A DNA stretch of 56,182 nucleotides, from the NCBI RefSeq assembly GCF_031119335.1, contig NZ_JAVHXT010000014.1, forward strand, positions 1 through 56,182, written 5' to 3'. The notes beneath the pieces were generated by a model. That model saw only the letters and a program-made list of their open reading frames with translations, was not told where the DNA came from and did not search any database. The DNA comes from Pedobacter sp. GTDB lineage: Bacteria > Bacteroidota > Bacteroidia > Sphingobacteriales > Sphingobacteriaceae. This document shows positions 42,454 to 52,571 of the stretch, in pieces. The position numbers and the translations under genes were made by a program. The stretch's first letter is position 1. The number at the start of each line of letters is the position of its first letter.

Positions 42454-43434
42454 TTAAAAATATCTCTGCGACATCATGCGTATATTTTTAGGCTTGATGT
42501 AAAAGCCAACTGAGATCTCGTGGGTACCGCCGGTAGTGCCCCTCAAACTACTCATAGCATAATCGTAGGCATAGCCGATACGAAGCTGTGGGGTAGCAAA
42601 AAATTCAGTCATTGCTACTATTGAGTTTGCTTTTACCAAATCTTTTTGCAGATAAGATTTATCATAAAGACTAACTGCCGTACGATAACTTCCGCCCAAC
42701 CATATCCTATCGGCTAATAGTACAAAGGCATTCACGTCTAAACTGGTTGGTCCGCCTCTATCATCCTTTAATAAAAAGGAAGGTTTTAACTGCACGGTTT
42801 CGTTAATTGGCAATAACATCCCAGCTGTAAGATAATAGTGTGGCTTTTGCATGGGAAACATCACCATATTTCCCTTATTTTTATCCAAGTAATGCGCTAT
42901 CAAATTATCTACAGATACACCAGCATACCATCTGTCATCAGAATAAAAAACCCCGGTTCTAGCATCGGGCAGTAAGTTTCGTTCGATTCCCATTGTTGCT
43001 CTAGGATCATTAGGATCTATCGCCTCCAACATATTGCCATTGAGTGTATTTTGTACAACACCTACACCTAACCCAAGTGCTAATCTTGCACTTTCGTCGC
43101 TACTGCTCATCCTTATCCGATAGGCATAACTTCCATACGCAGCGATGGTACTTTGCGGTCCCAACTTATCTGAGGCCAACTGAAAAGCCAATCCCACGTT
43201 ACCATCGTTAGCAATTGCATCTATCGCAAGGGAAGCACTTTTTGGCGCACCTTTAATGCCTGTCCATTGGTTACGATAAAAGCTGTGCAAGTTAAGTTGT
43301 TCTTTATAACCTGCGTAAGCGGGATTAATGTATATGCCGTTAAACATATACTGGCTATATTGTGCGTCTTGTTGCGACTTGCCAACTAAGGCCAAACCAA
43401 TAAGAATGCTTGTTATTAATACTTTTAATTTCAT
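42454..43434 (-). CDS. PorP/SprF-family outer membrane protein
   Basis: 326 residues. A signal peptide (VLITSILIGLALVGKSQ) is followed by QDAQYSQYMFNGIYINPAYAG, the PorP/SprF opening, and many beta strands. The family forms an outer-membrane barrel that partners with type-B CTD cargo of the T9SS, usually encoded next to it. It sits between the DUF11/type-B protein and the OmpA-type gene, with 28-29 nt gaps, the usual arrangement. Confidence 0.92.
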   Translation of the reverse strand: MKLKVLITSILIGLALVGKSQQDAQYSQYMFNGIYINPAYAGYKEQLNLHSFYRNQWTGIKGAPKSASLAIDAIANDGNVGLAFQLASDKLGPQSTIAAYGSYAYRIRMSSSDESARLALGLGVGVVQNTLNGNMLEAIDPNDPRATMGIERNLLPDARTGVFYSDDRWYAGVSVDNLIAHYLDKNKGNMVMFPMQKPHYYLTAGMLLPINETVQLKPSFLLKDDRGGPTSLDVNAFVLLADRIWLGGSYRTAVSLYDKSYLQKDLVKANSIVAMTEFFATPQLRIGYAYDYAMSSLRGTTGGTHEISVGFYIKPKNIRMMSQRYF

Positions 43435-43462
43435 GGTAGATTTATTTGATATCGTGCTACAT

Positions 43463-45814
43463 CTAATCTTTCAATAAGGTTACCCAGCCGGTAAACACCT
43501 GCCATCTGCCTGTAGAGTCTTTTAATTTTAGCACATAATAATAAGTACCTCCATTTAGCCCTCTACCGTCCCACTCATTTCTGTAGGTTTTACCGGTGCT
43601 TTTCCAAACTTCGTTGCCCCATCTGTTATGGATAATTAAATTGTTTTCTGGATAAGCTTCTAAGCCAGGTATTTTGAACGTATCGTTCTTACCGTCGCCA
43701 TCTGGTGTAATTACGTTTGGTATTTGCAAGCCCATAATTTGTTTTATATGGGTTGATGAGTTGTTGGTTAGATCGATATCTGTTTCGGTACTGGTTACTT
43801 TCGCAGTATTGGTTACCATACCAGCCAAATTAGCCTTCACTTTTAGTACAAGTTCTATTGTTGCGCCAACTGCAATACTGCCCACGTTCCAAGTAAGGGT
43901 TCTGGTGGCATTGCTATAATCTGCTGCTCCGTAGCTCGAGGTAGTAGATATGAAAGACAATTGCTCTGGCAAAATATCTGTAACCACTACGCCAGTAGCC
44001 AAATTGGCGCCTATGTTTTTAACCTGCAAAATATAATCAAACTCTTGCCCAATATGTGTGCTCGCTAACGAAGCTGATTTAAGAATACTCAAATCAACCG
44101 AAGCTGCATTAGGAACTGGTGTAACCGTAGAAGTATTATTTGCCAAAACCGGATCGTGTTCATTACCGCTAACCGTTGCCGTATTTGTGTAAGAACCTGT
44201 AGCATTAACTTTTGCAGTAATTCTAAGTGTAGCCGATTGCCCAACCGCCAAATTGCCGATAGTCCAAATACCAGCTGGGTTTGAAAGTGTACCCATTGTT
44301 TCATTAGAGCTAACAAACGTATAACCAGCAAGTAATTGATCGTTTACAACCACACCAGTAGCATTGTCTGGACCAGCATTGGTTACTACAATGTTAAACA
44401 CCACATTATTACCAATGGTAGGGCTAGCGTTGTCTACCGTTTTTACAATACCTAAGTTAGCTTGTAATACACCTGGAATTGGTGTTACGGTTGAAGTGTT
44501 ATTAGCAGGATCTGGATCTGTTTCTATACCAGTAATGGTAGCCGTATTACTGTAATTACCACTAGCATTTATTCTTGCTACAACCGTTAGGGTTGCAGTT
44601 GCGTTATTAGCTAAATTACCGATGTTCCAAACTCCAGTTACACTATCGTAATTACCTACTGAAACCGTTGAACTTACAAACGTGTAGCCACTTGGCAATA
44701 AATCATTTACCCTTACTCCAGTAGCATCTACCAATCCTAAATTTCTAGCTGAAATAGTGAATGTAACGTTAGAACCAACAATAGGAGCGGCATTACTCAC
44801 TGTCTTTGCCACCATTAAATCAGCGCAATCAACTGTAGTTTTGGTAAAGAAGGCCGTTGCATCTACTGTTGCTGGCAATATCAAATTATTACCAATATTG
44901 ATGCTAATTGGGGTTCCGCCGTTGGTGCCACTGCAAGTTTTAGACCACACGCCTAGCGCAGTTTGCTGACTAACATAGGCCAAAGCATTATTAAAAGCAA
45001 TTTCGTTAGTACCTGCCCCATTGGTATTGGTTGCCGCATTGTGCTGCAACGAAACATTGGCAGCACCAGCTACATTACTGCTTATTTGCCAAGTTCTATC
45101 CATCCCTTTGGTTGCAAAGACCGTTTCGACAGATGAACTTGAACTATAATCTTTTACCTGCACATTGATGTTCCTAGCCGCAGCCTGATTAGCCACAGTT
45201 GCTGGTGTGTAATCTAGCCCTGCAATACTTATCGGAAATAAGAATGAAGCATTGTTAGCTAAATTTTCCTTAACTACTACGCCAGTACCATTAGTTACAA
45301 CATGCTTGGTAACATCAAAACCGGTGAAAACAGCATCATCATCTAATACTAGATTGAAATTGTTGAGGAAGATATGTCCAGCCGTGAACTTAACTGTATT
45401 GGTTACACGTGTATTTCCCGTTAAAGAAACTCCAGCAGTATTGTCTATTTCGATATTTGGTAATGATGGGTTAATACCCGAAGTATAACCACCGTTTAAA
45501 GTTTGTTGCAATGGATAACCTGCATACAGCGGATTATTTGCCCTAAAAATGATTACTCCTGTACCTGTTTGTCCATTACTTGGTAAGGATATAAATCTTG
45601 CTGCAGGATCTATCGTCATGTTTTTTCCATAGAAAATAGCTGTTGCACCATCTTCAATGTATACTACGGCATCAGGTCCAAAAGTCACATCACCGTACCA
45701 AGTTACCGGTACACCTGCATTGATATCAAAATTATTATTGATATAAGTTGATGATTGACCTTGTGCTACCACCGACACGCAGGCTAATAGTATAATTACG
45801 ATTAATTTCTTCAT
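43463..45814 (-). CDS. DUF11-repeat adhesin with T9SS type-B C-terminal domain
   Basis: 783 residues. Signal peptide (LIVIILLACVSVVAQG), a beta-helix-like front (about 25-330) and three DUF11 repeats (about 330-450, 450-570, 570-690). DUF11 signatures are VDATGVRVNDLLPSGYTFVS, then the same pattern in the second and third copies. The last 90 residues are the gliding-type CTD (NVITPDGDGKNDTFKIPG, HNRWGNEVWKS, NGGTYYYVLKLKD) that directs export by T9SS with a PorP/SprF partner. Nucleotide-level similarity among the DUF11 copies suggests recent duplication. Confidence 0.92.
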   Translation of the reverse strand: MKKLIVIILLACVSVVAQGQSSTYINNNFDINAGVPVTWYGDVTFGPDAVVYIEDGATAIFYGKNMTIDPAARFISLPSNGQTGTGVIIFRANNPLYAGYPLQQTLNGGYTSGINPSLPNIEIDNTAGVSLTGNTRVTNTVKFTAGHIFLNNFNLVLDDDAVFTGFDVTKHVVTNGTGVVVKENLANNASFLFPISIAGLDYTPATVANQAAARNINVQVKDYSSSSSVETVFATKGMDRTWQISSNVAGAANVSLQHNAATNTNGAGTNEIAFNNALAYVSQQTALGVWSKTCSGTNGGTPISINIGNNLILPATVDATAFFTKTTVDCADLMVAKTVSNAAPIVGSNVTFTISARNLGLVDATGVRVNDLLPSGYTFVSSTVSVGNYDSVTGVWNIGNLANNATATLTVVARINASGNYSNTATITGIETDPDPANNTSTVTPIPGVLQANLGIVKTVDNASPTIGNNVVFNIVVTNAGPDNATGVVVNDQLLAGYTFVSSNETMGTLSNPAGIWTIGNLAVGQSATLRITAKVNATGSYTNTATVSGNEHDPVLANNTSTVTPVPNAASVDLSILKSASLASTHIGQEFDYILQVKNIGANLATGVVVTDILPEQLSFISTTSSYGAADYSNATRTLTWNVGSIAVGATIELVLKVKANLAGMVTNTAKVTSTETDIDLTNNSSTHIKQIMGLQIPNVITPDGDGKNDTFKIPGLEAYPENNLIIHNRWGNEVWKSTGKTYRNEWDGRGLNGGTYYYVLKLKDSTGRWQVFTGWVTLLKD

Positions 45815-45836
45815 TGTCTTTTTATTTAACCTCTCC

Positions 45837-48800
45837 TTATTTCCCTGCCCTACTTCTTATCGCTGGGTTTGCAATGGCACAATTCTCTAATACTACCGTT
45901 ACCGGTATCCTATCACTTTCGCAACCACCGGCTACAGTTTGGGTAGCATAATAAGTAGTGTTGCTTACCAACAAAGTTGATGATGGCAACACCGTGGTAC
46001 TTGTAGCATCTGCGTACCATTTAATGTTTGTACCTGTAATAGTGATATGAGCTAATGAAGTATGCACTGTTGCACAAAATTTCTGGTTTGTAGCAGCTGT
46101 TGGGCTAACTTTTTGCAATACCGCCAACACCACATCTCTAGTACTGAAACAACCTGTAGCTGTTTCTACCACCCTTACATACACCGTTTTGCCCACACCA
46201 GTGTAAGTATTTGCTAACGAATTAATTCCCGCAATGGCATCTGCTGAACTTGCGTGGTAAGTAAACGTATAATTGGCAGGTGTAGCCACTAACATTGCAT
46301 TGGCGTCTGTTAAGGTAAAATTACCAGTATTACCTCCCGATGTAATTGCGCAAGCATTTACGGTAGTTGCATTTAATACCGGGTTTGGCGTTAAGCCTAA
46401 AGTTATCGCATCTGTTAAAGTACAACCCGGACCATAAGTTACCGTTACACTGTAAGTTCCCGGACCAGTTACCGTAATATCTGGCGTAGTTGCCCCATTG
46501 CTCCATAAAATAGAAGTAGCATCGGCATTAAAACTTGCGGTACTTAAGGTATAAGGATATTGATTACAGCCAAGTATCTTATCTTCACCTAAGTATTGAA
46601 AGCTATCTTGGGTAGCAAAAGTCCAGTTGCTGTTGCCACCGGCATCGTCACCTACTACTTTGTTTTGGGCAGTGGTACAAGAACCGCCTGCAGCGATGTC
46701 TGTTAAGCGGGCAAATTTAATATCAAAATTACACAGGGTGGATATAAATGTTGCCGGTGTACCTGGAGTAGTTGCACGAAATCTGATTGGGTTACAAGGT
46801 GTGCCATTTGCTGTTAAGCTATTTGTAACTGTTATTGTACTGCCTGAACCTATACTATTATCGGAAGAATTGGTATAGCGTAGATTATCAACAATAAATC
46901 TACCCGTCATACTACTCGTAGGCCTTAGGAAATTAAGATTTGTAAATCTCAAAGTACCGCTGCCACTACCTAAAGTAGCTGAAATACTTTGATTTACATT
47001 CATTGTACCATATTCAATAGTAACGCCTGCTGGGGTAGTAATAGGGATACCCCTCACATTTACATTGATAGTACTACCCGTTGCATTCCAATTAGCTAAA
47101 TTAGCACTATGTGCTGCTATATAAGTATTTGTACCATCTGTACCATTTAAAGTAATTACAGAATTTGATATATCTGCAATATTTGCACCTATAACCTGTA
47201 AGTTCAAAGATGCAGCTATAATGTTATTGCTGTTGGTGTAAAATTGACCAGATGCAAATCTGATGTTATGATTAGAACTGAAGTTATCCAAGAAATCATA
47301 TCTACCACCGCCATTAAATGTTAATAAACTACGTACTGCCACACCGTTGGTAGTAATGGCATTGGCATTAGTTACCAACGAATTTCCTCTCATGTTCCAA
47401 TTTCCAGCAAAAGGAAAGGTCATGCTTGGTGCCAGCCTTACTAAGCCGTAGGTGTTTAAATTAAGTCCCGAAATACCTGCAAAAATTGGTGTGCGACTGC
47501 TTACGTCATTATCCCATGTCATATTACGACAATTGGCATCAATATCAATGGTTACGGTTTGGTTATTTGCTGTAAATGAATTACCATCAAAAAACACATC
47601 GTCTGTAATAGAAGGAATACAGTTATTTACATTTGTAACAGCAGGATTACCCCCCGAAACACCAATGCTCCAATGCGAGGCATCGTTCCAATTACCTGTA
47701 CCACCTACCCAATAAAAATTTTGAGAAGGATTAGCGGTGATATTTACATTCAGGTTATTACCCAAATCTTCGCCGCCAGGAACCGACATGGTTACGCCTG
47801 TAGAATTAATGTCTTTTAATACAGCATTGTTTACTACAAATGGTAGGCTGGCCTTAAACAGTTTTACTCTCACGCCAGCAGATGCAGATTGGATAGTTAC
47901 CTTTGGCGAGCAACTACCGATACTGTTGGTATTTATGGAGTTTACAACTGTATAAACCATAATACTAGTGTTGGAGGTAGCATTAAAGGTGTAGGTTTTA
48001 CCAGCCGACAAATTATAGTTACCTACCTTGTGACTAGCAGCTGAACTGTTTATATTTACAAAGTTTGCATTACCAGTGGATGTTATATTATTAGCTTCGA
48101 AGTTCAAAACACCTTCATTTCTTAACTTAGCGGTACCTGTATTTGCTTTGAAATTAATATCATTAAAAGATAGTTCTGAGAGCAGTACTGTGCCATCGCC
48201 TACATAACCATTGATTATAAACTCTGCGTTTACCCCTGTTAAATTAATTGTAGAAAGGGCTGCATTAAAAGAACCCAAAAAAGGTGTCGTCAATACAAAA
48301 GCATTAAGCCCACTAGCATCTCCATGAGTAAACGTTAATACTGAATTTGAAAAATTAAGGTGACGAACATTACTAGCCAAAGCTGGTATAGATGAACTGG
48401 CAAACCTAACCGCCGTAATATTTTTACCGTTACTGCTAAATGTACCTGCACTAATCTGCAACAATGCCGAAGGAATAATTAAATCATCGGTTAAAGTATA
48501 AGTACCTGTACCAAAAAATTGTATGGCACCTGTAGTATAATTTGTACTTCCAGATTTCACCGTATGGTTGCCACTACCTACATATACCAAATTAGAAGCT
48601 ACACCGGTACTACCCGAAAAATCGGCGCTGCCGTTAACATTTAACAAACCACCCGTAAGCCTACCTCTATTATTGGGGTCTGTCCAATAAACATTGCGGG
48701 CGTACGCCATGTTGGTAGTACTAGCACCAGTGCCAATAGTAACCGTTTGTCCTGTTGTGATAAACGAATTGGTATCAAAATATACATCATCATTATAATT

Positions 48801-50108
48801 TGGCAAACAGCCTGTAGGCGCTTGTGCAGATCCACCACTACCTAAAAGAGACCATTTAGTTGGATCGTTCCAATTACCTGTGCCACCTACCCAGTAAAAT
48901 GAACGTGAAATTGTAGTTGTGCTTGTAGTATAAGTTCCGGTATTCAAGCCTAAATCGTTATTTACAGGCATGGTAAGGGTACTGCCCGAAAAAGCAATAG
49001 ATTTAAAACCAATGTTTAAGGTGGTTATAGCTGATGTAGCATTTAATGCTATTGGTGTTGCACCTTCTGAGCGTATGCTCGATTGTCCTACGCAACTAGC
49101 AGTTTCGTTAATGGTATTTACGGTTAACTTTAAAGCTCCAGTTGAAGTAATATCTACTGGTTTTAGCAGATTTAAATTTGTAACGTTAAGACTTACCCCA
49201 TTGCCGCTTGTATTAAATGCCGAAGTATTGATATTAAAATCTGTAACCCCAAAAATAAAATTTGAATTGTTTCTAATGTGCTCTGAACAAATACCTGGCG
49301 TAGTTTCTGTAAAAGTGATGGATTTTATACCGTTAATTACTGTACCATTTGTAACTGAGTTACCTGTGTTGATAAATGTATTTCCAGTACTTTGGTTAAT
49401 GTAAATTTCTGCATTAGTCCAATCGTAATTGGTTGTTGACGGACTAGCACCAAAATTAAGCGCACCACTATTTGCTGCCCCCCTATTTACACTTAATTTA
49501 CTGTTAGCTAGATTAACCGTTTTAGTTCCTATAATAGTTGGAGCAATTATAAACCTGCCAACTTGTATCCAATTACCGTTGGCAATAAATGTAGTGTTGC
49601 TAATACCAATTTCTACACCAGGCAAATTTAAATCACTTAATAAAGTATAAGTACCTGTTCCTGCAAATGCAATAGTTCCACCTGCACTATGAACAGAATT
49701 ATCACCCATATTTACAGTATGATTACCCGTACCTAAAAAAGAAGCTGTAAAACTAGACAACATGTGCTTTCCGTTTGAAGAGAAGCTTCCATAGATATTT
49801 ATCGTTCCACCAGAAAAAGTAATTACTCCAGTAGAGAGCACATTAAAATTTGCAGCAGCAGCACCGCTAGCTACCACAATTGTTTGCGTTCCATTTCCCG
49901 CTGGAAAATACACATCATCTGTAGATTGCGGTGCCAAAGAACCATTGGCGGGTATACCAGAACCCGGTGCACTTTCCCAATTGGCGGCATTGGTATAGTT
50001 TTGGTCGGCACGGCCAGTACTTTTCCAGTAAAAATCTACTGCATAGGTTTTACTGCCAAATAGCGCAACCATTATTAATACGGCTAATATCTTATAAATG
50101 TTTTTCAT
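45837..50108 (-). CDS. 1423-residue surface protein with three FYWVGGTGNW modules
   Basis: 1423 residues. Signal peptide to about 23 (LAVLIMVALFGSKTYAVDF). Three modules of about 380-395 residues begin at residues 26 (VDFYWKSTGRADQNY), about 403 (FYWVGGTGNWNDPTKWS) and about 797 (FYWVGGTGNWNDASHWS), each with DDVYF or DDVFF soon after and long beta repeats of Asn/Ser/Thr. A carbohydrate-type Ig-like region ends the protein (ITITGTNIKWYADATST). There is no T9SS C-terminal domain and it ends RSRAGK. Its 3' end is 22 nt before the DUF11/type-B gene. Function unknown; probably surface-exposed. Confidence 0.8.
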   Translation of the reverse strand: MKNIYKILAVLIMVALFGSKTYAVDFYWKSTGRADQNYTNAANWESAPGSGIPANGSLAPQSTDDVYFPAGNGTQTIVVASGAAAANFNVLSTGVITFSGGTINIYGSFSSNGKHMLSSFTASFLGTGNHTVNMGDNSVHSAGGTIAFAGTGTYTLLSDLNLPGVEIGISNTTFIANGNWIQVGRFIIAPTIIGTKTVNLANSKLSVNRGAANSGALNFGASPSTTNYDWTNAEIYINQSTGNTFINTGNSVTNGTVINGIKSITFTETTPGICSEHIRNNSNFIFGVTDFNINTSAFNTSGNGVSLNVTNLNLLKPVDITSTGALKLTVNTINETASCVGQSSIRSEGATPIALNATSAITTLNIGFKSIAFSGSTLTMPVNNDLGLNTGTYTTSTTTISRSFYWVGGTGNWNDPTKWSLLGSGGSAQAPTGCLPNYNDDVYFDTNSFITTGQTVTIGTGASTTNMAYARNVYWTDPNNRGRLTGGLLNVNGSADFSGSTGVASNLVYVGSGNHTVKSGSTNYTTGAIQFFGTGTYTLTDDLIIPSALLQISAGTFSSNGKNITAVRFASSSIPALASNVRHLNFSNSVLTFTHGDASGLNAFVLTTPFLGSFNAALSTINLTGVNAEFIINGYVGDGTVLLSELSFNDINFKANTGTAKLRNEGVLNFEANNITSTGNANFVNINSSAASHKVGNYNLSAGKTYTFNATSNTSIMVYTVVNSINTNSIGSCSPKVTIQSASAGVRVKLFKASLPFVVNNAVLKDINSTGVTMSVPGGEDLGNNLNVNITANPSQNFYWVGGTGNWNDASHWSIGVSGGNPAVTNVNNCIPSITDDVFFDGNSFTANNQTVTIDIDANCRNMTWDNDVSSRTPIFAGISGLNLNTYGLVRLAPSMTFPFAGNWNMRGNSLVTNANAITTNGVAVRSLLTFNGGGRYDFLDNFSSNHNIRFASGQFYTNSNNIIAASLNLQVIGANIADISNSVITLNGTDGTNTYIAAHSANLANWNATGSTINVNVRGIPITTPAGVTIEYGTMNVNQSISATLGSGSGTLRFTNLNFLRPTSSMTGRFIVDNLRYTNSSDNSIGSGSTITVTNSLTANGTPCNPIRFRATTPGTPATFISTLCNFDIKFARLTDIAAGGSCTTAQNKVVGDDAGGNSNWTFATQDSFQYLGEDKILGCNQYPYTLSTASFNADATSILWSNGATTPDITVTGPGTYSVTVTYGPGCTLTDAITLGLTPNPVLNATTVNACAITSGGNTGNFTLTDANAMLVATPANYTFTYHASSADAIAGINSLANTYTGVGKTVYVRVVETATGCFSTRDVVLAVLQKVSPTAATNQKFCATVHTSLAHITITGTNIKWYADATSTTVLPSSTLLVSNTTYYATQTVAGGCESDRIPVTVVLENCAIANPAIRSRAGK

Positions 50109-50154
50109 GTAATGCTTTTTTATTCTTTTGATATCAAATTGAATAAGCTAAAGC

Positions 50155-52515
50155 TTACAACTGTTTAAAAACTACGTTCATGTAAGTTTTTGCAGTTACG
50201 GTAGCAGTGGCTAAAATTCTATAGCTTAATTTGCCATCAGGAGTTAGCGAAACACTTGCAGGATCGAAAACTGTATTATCGAAATAGGTTACAAAATAGC
50301 CTAATGCGTTTGCTGCTAAAACATCTAAATTACCTGCTCCTGTACTTTTTATAGCTGTGCGGCCAGCAACAGGACCTGTTGCACCCGTCATACCAAATTG
50401 TGCGCTATAAATGGCATACATATCTACTGTGAAGGTTTGTGTTCCGGCATCGTAGGTTACGTGGGCAGGCAAATCTGTGTTGGTAGTTGGCATCACCATA
50501 GACGGAGCGTAGAAAAATTTGGGTGCAGCTACTGGGTTTGCCCAAACAGTGCTATTTCCGCTACTCTTAGTTAGCACCTGCCCTGCAGTACCGCTAGTGA
50601 TAGGCAAAAAGTAATTGGCTTTCACTACACCTGAGCCGTCACGTAAATCAACCCCAATACCATTTGTTTTTTGCACTAACAATTCGGTCCTATGGTTGTT
50701 AGGGAAAGAACCGCCAGGGCCCGAACCATTTGTTGTGGTATGCACCAAACGAAGACCATTGTTTTGCAAAGAAATGGTAGAACCAAAATTATCTGTTACA
50801 TTGTAGCTTTCCATAAAGAACTCGCCAGTATTGGTATTTCTAATGGTAGATACAGAATTAGTTCCATTTTGTGAAGCCATTGCCGCTTGAGTATTGTTTA
50901 CACTAACAGTATTTTTTGTGGTTCCTGTCACAGCCTCCAATGCTGCAGAGATAGGGCTTGCAGAAGCTGCACGATAATTGCTTGTTGCGCCGTCGTACCA
51001 GTAGTGCATAGCTGCATTTGGGTTCAGCGGGTTGTCTATTTCTGTTCCATAAAGAGCATTCCCGCTAATTACTTCAGCTTTAAAATTTCCTTTTACCTCT
51101 AATCTTTTACCTGAAGGCGTAGCACCGCTAAAATCGCCTACAGCTACATTTCCAATTTGGTAAATAGCATCGGTATTAGCAGTTGCACTGTTGGTTGTGG
51201 TTTGTATTCTCCAAGGCTCTGGAGCAGTCAATGCCCCAGCAGTTATGGTTTTTAAAACTCCTGTCGCATCTGCAACAACCACTTTATCTGTAGCGGCATT
51301 ACCTGCGTAAGCAGCACTATTAATGTTTCTTATTTTTAAGCCGCCATTGCCAGCTGTTGCTGCACCACCTAGATCTAACAGTTCCGTTGGTTTTACACTA
51401 TTTTCATTAGTGATTAATGAAGCAGGATCTTCAAAGAAATATCCTGGTATACCAATACCTGTCTTTCCATTTTTAAGAATAGTTAAGGCATTTTGACTTT
51501 TTTCATCTTCTACACTACCATTACCTATTTGAAATAGGGCATCTGTAGGAACCATATTTAATGGATCTCCAGTTTGACGGATGGCATTCTTTATACCAAA
51601 AACAGTTTCTGTGAACGAAGGAGCGTAAGTATTTGTTCCTGCTGTGAAGGTATTTTTACCTACAGCATTCGATCTAACGGCAGCAAAAGAATGTTCTCCA
51701 GTAGCATAACTTCCATCTCCCGAAGCAAAACTCTCTTCTCCAATAGCGTGTGTAGCGTTACCAAATGATGCCGACATGCGACCATCAGCACTTGTACTAT
51801 TACCAAAGGCTACAGAGCGTTCGCCTCTTGCATGGGTTGAATTACCAAAAGCTGCTGAGTTTTCTCCTAATGCAGATGTACTATTACCTACTGAAAATGC
51901 ATTTTTAGCTTCAGACCTGCTGCTACTTCCAAGCGAGGTTGAATTTTCGCCTATTGCTCTATTCATGTATCCAAAAGCTACAGAATTTATCCCTACAGGC
52001 AGAGGGCCACTTCCAAAATCGGCTACTTCACCACCTCTTACTGCTCCGCGAACATCTAGAGGAGCGACTGGAGCTTTTGTTGCGAAAATACCTAGTGGGT
52101 CTATACCTACATTTCCACTCTGGTAGATATTTTGAGTGTTAAGCGTAGCAGGGTTTGTTGTTAATTCTACCCTCCAGTTATTACCGCCTAGGGGTGTATT
52201 TGCGTCAATTAACCTGATCCATTTTGCCTGTGGAACACTCCAATAATAATAACCCGGAGTTACATTATTAGGCGCAACACCATCAGTGGCTGTATTGAAA
52301 ACTGTTAAGGAGTTTGCAGGGGCGTTTATCGGTGCAGCAACTGTAGTGCTTGTCAATGCTACTCGTGGTAGCAAAGCACCTTTGTTGGTAGCAACCATAT
52401 CTATTACAGATGATGGTGCTGGGTTGCTGGTTCCAAAACCTTGTTGTGCATTTGCAGAACCTGCTAATGCTACAAGTACAATAAGTGACAGGCTTAAATT
52501 AGTATAGTTTTTCAT
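50155..52515 (-). CDS. YadA-head-like surface protein
   Basis: 786 residues from MKNYTNLSLSLIVLVALAGS; an upstream start at 52542 adds MKRKRNILP and has no support. After the signal, an N-terminal block, then about residues 165-300 form YadA-like left-handed beta-roll repeats (GENSAAFGNSTHARGERSVA, AVGKNTFTAGTNTY). These are the head repeats of trimeric adhesins, but the YadA C-terminal membrane anchor is not seen; instead a conserved C-terminal domain (KFFYAPSMVMPTTNTDLPAH) follows. Export and anchoring are therefore unclear. It shares modules with the giant gene at 53328. Confidence 0.85.
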   Translation of the reverse strand: MKNYTNLSLSLIVLVALAGSANAQQGFGTSNPAPSSVIDMVATNKGALLPRVALTSTTVAAPINAPANSLTVFNTATDGVAPNNVTPGYYYWSVPQAKWIRLIDANTPLGGNNWRVELTTNPATLNTQNIYQSGNVGIDPLGIFATKAPVAPLDVRGAVRGGEVADFGSGPLPVGINSVAFGYMNRAIGENSTSLGSSSRSEAKNAFSVGNSTSALGENSAAFGNSTHARGERSVAFGNSTSADGRMSASFGNATHAIGEESFASGDGSYATGEHSFAAVRSNAVGKNTFTAGTNTYAPSFTETVFGIKNAIRQTGDPLNMVPTDALFQIGNGSVEDEKSQNALTILKNGKTGIGIPGYFFEDPASLITNENSVKPTELLDLGGAATAGNGGLKIRNINSAAYAGNAATDKVVVADATGVLKTITAGALTAPEPWRIQTTTNSATANTDAIYQIGNVAVGDFSGATPSGKRLEVKGNFKAEVISGNALYGTEIDNPLNPNAAMHYWYDGATSNYRAASASPISAALEAVTGTTKNTVSVNNTQAAMASQNGTNSVSTIRNTNTGEFFMESYNVTDNFGSTISLQNNGLRLVHTTTNGSGPGGSFPNNHRTELLVQKTNGIGVDLRDGSGVVKANYFLPITSGTAGQVLTKSSGNSTVWANPVAAPKFFYAPSMVMPTTNTDLPAHVTYDAGTQTFTVDMYAIYSAQFGMTGATGPVAGRTAIKSTGAGNLDVLAANALGYFVTYFDNTVFDPASVSLTPDGKLSYRILATATVTAKTYMNVVFKQL

Positions 52516-52571
52516 AGGTAGGATATTTCGTTTACGCTTCAATTAGGCAAAGCCTATCATGCGTTTCTGTC

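Noticed and set aside
48970..49404. 144-residue plus-strand frame inside the 1423-residue gene
   Set aside because: Antisense shadow of a Thr/Asn-rich repeat protein; composition (VLPLVLNAEVLILK) reflects reversed codons, with no family or start signal.
51776..52126. 116-residue plus-strand frame in the YadA-head gene
   Set aside because: Its repeated LPKATE words are the reverse of the head repeats; no independent support.
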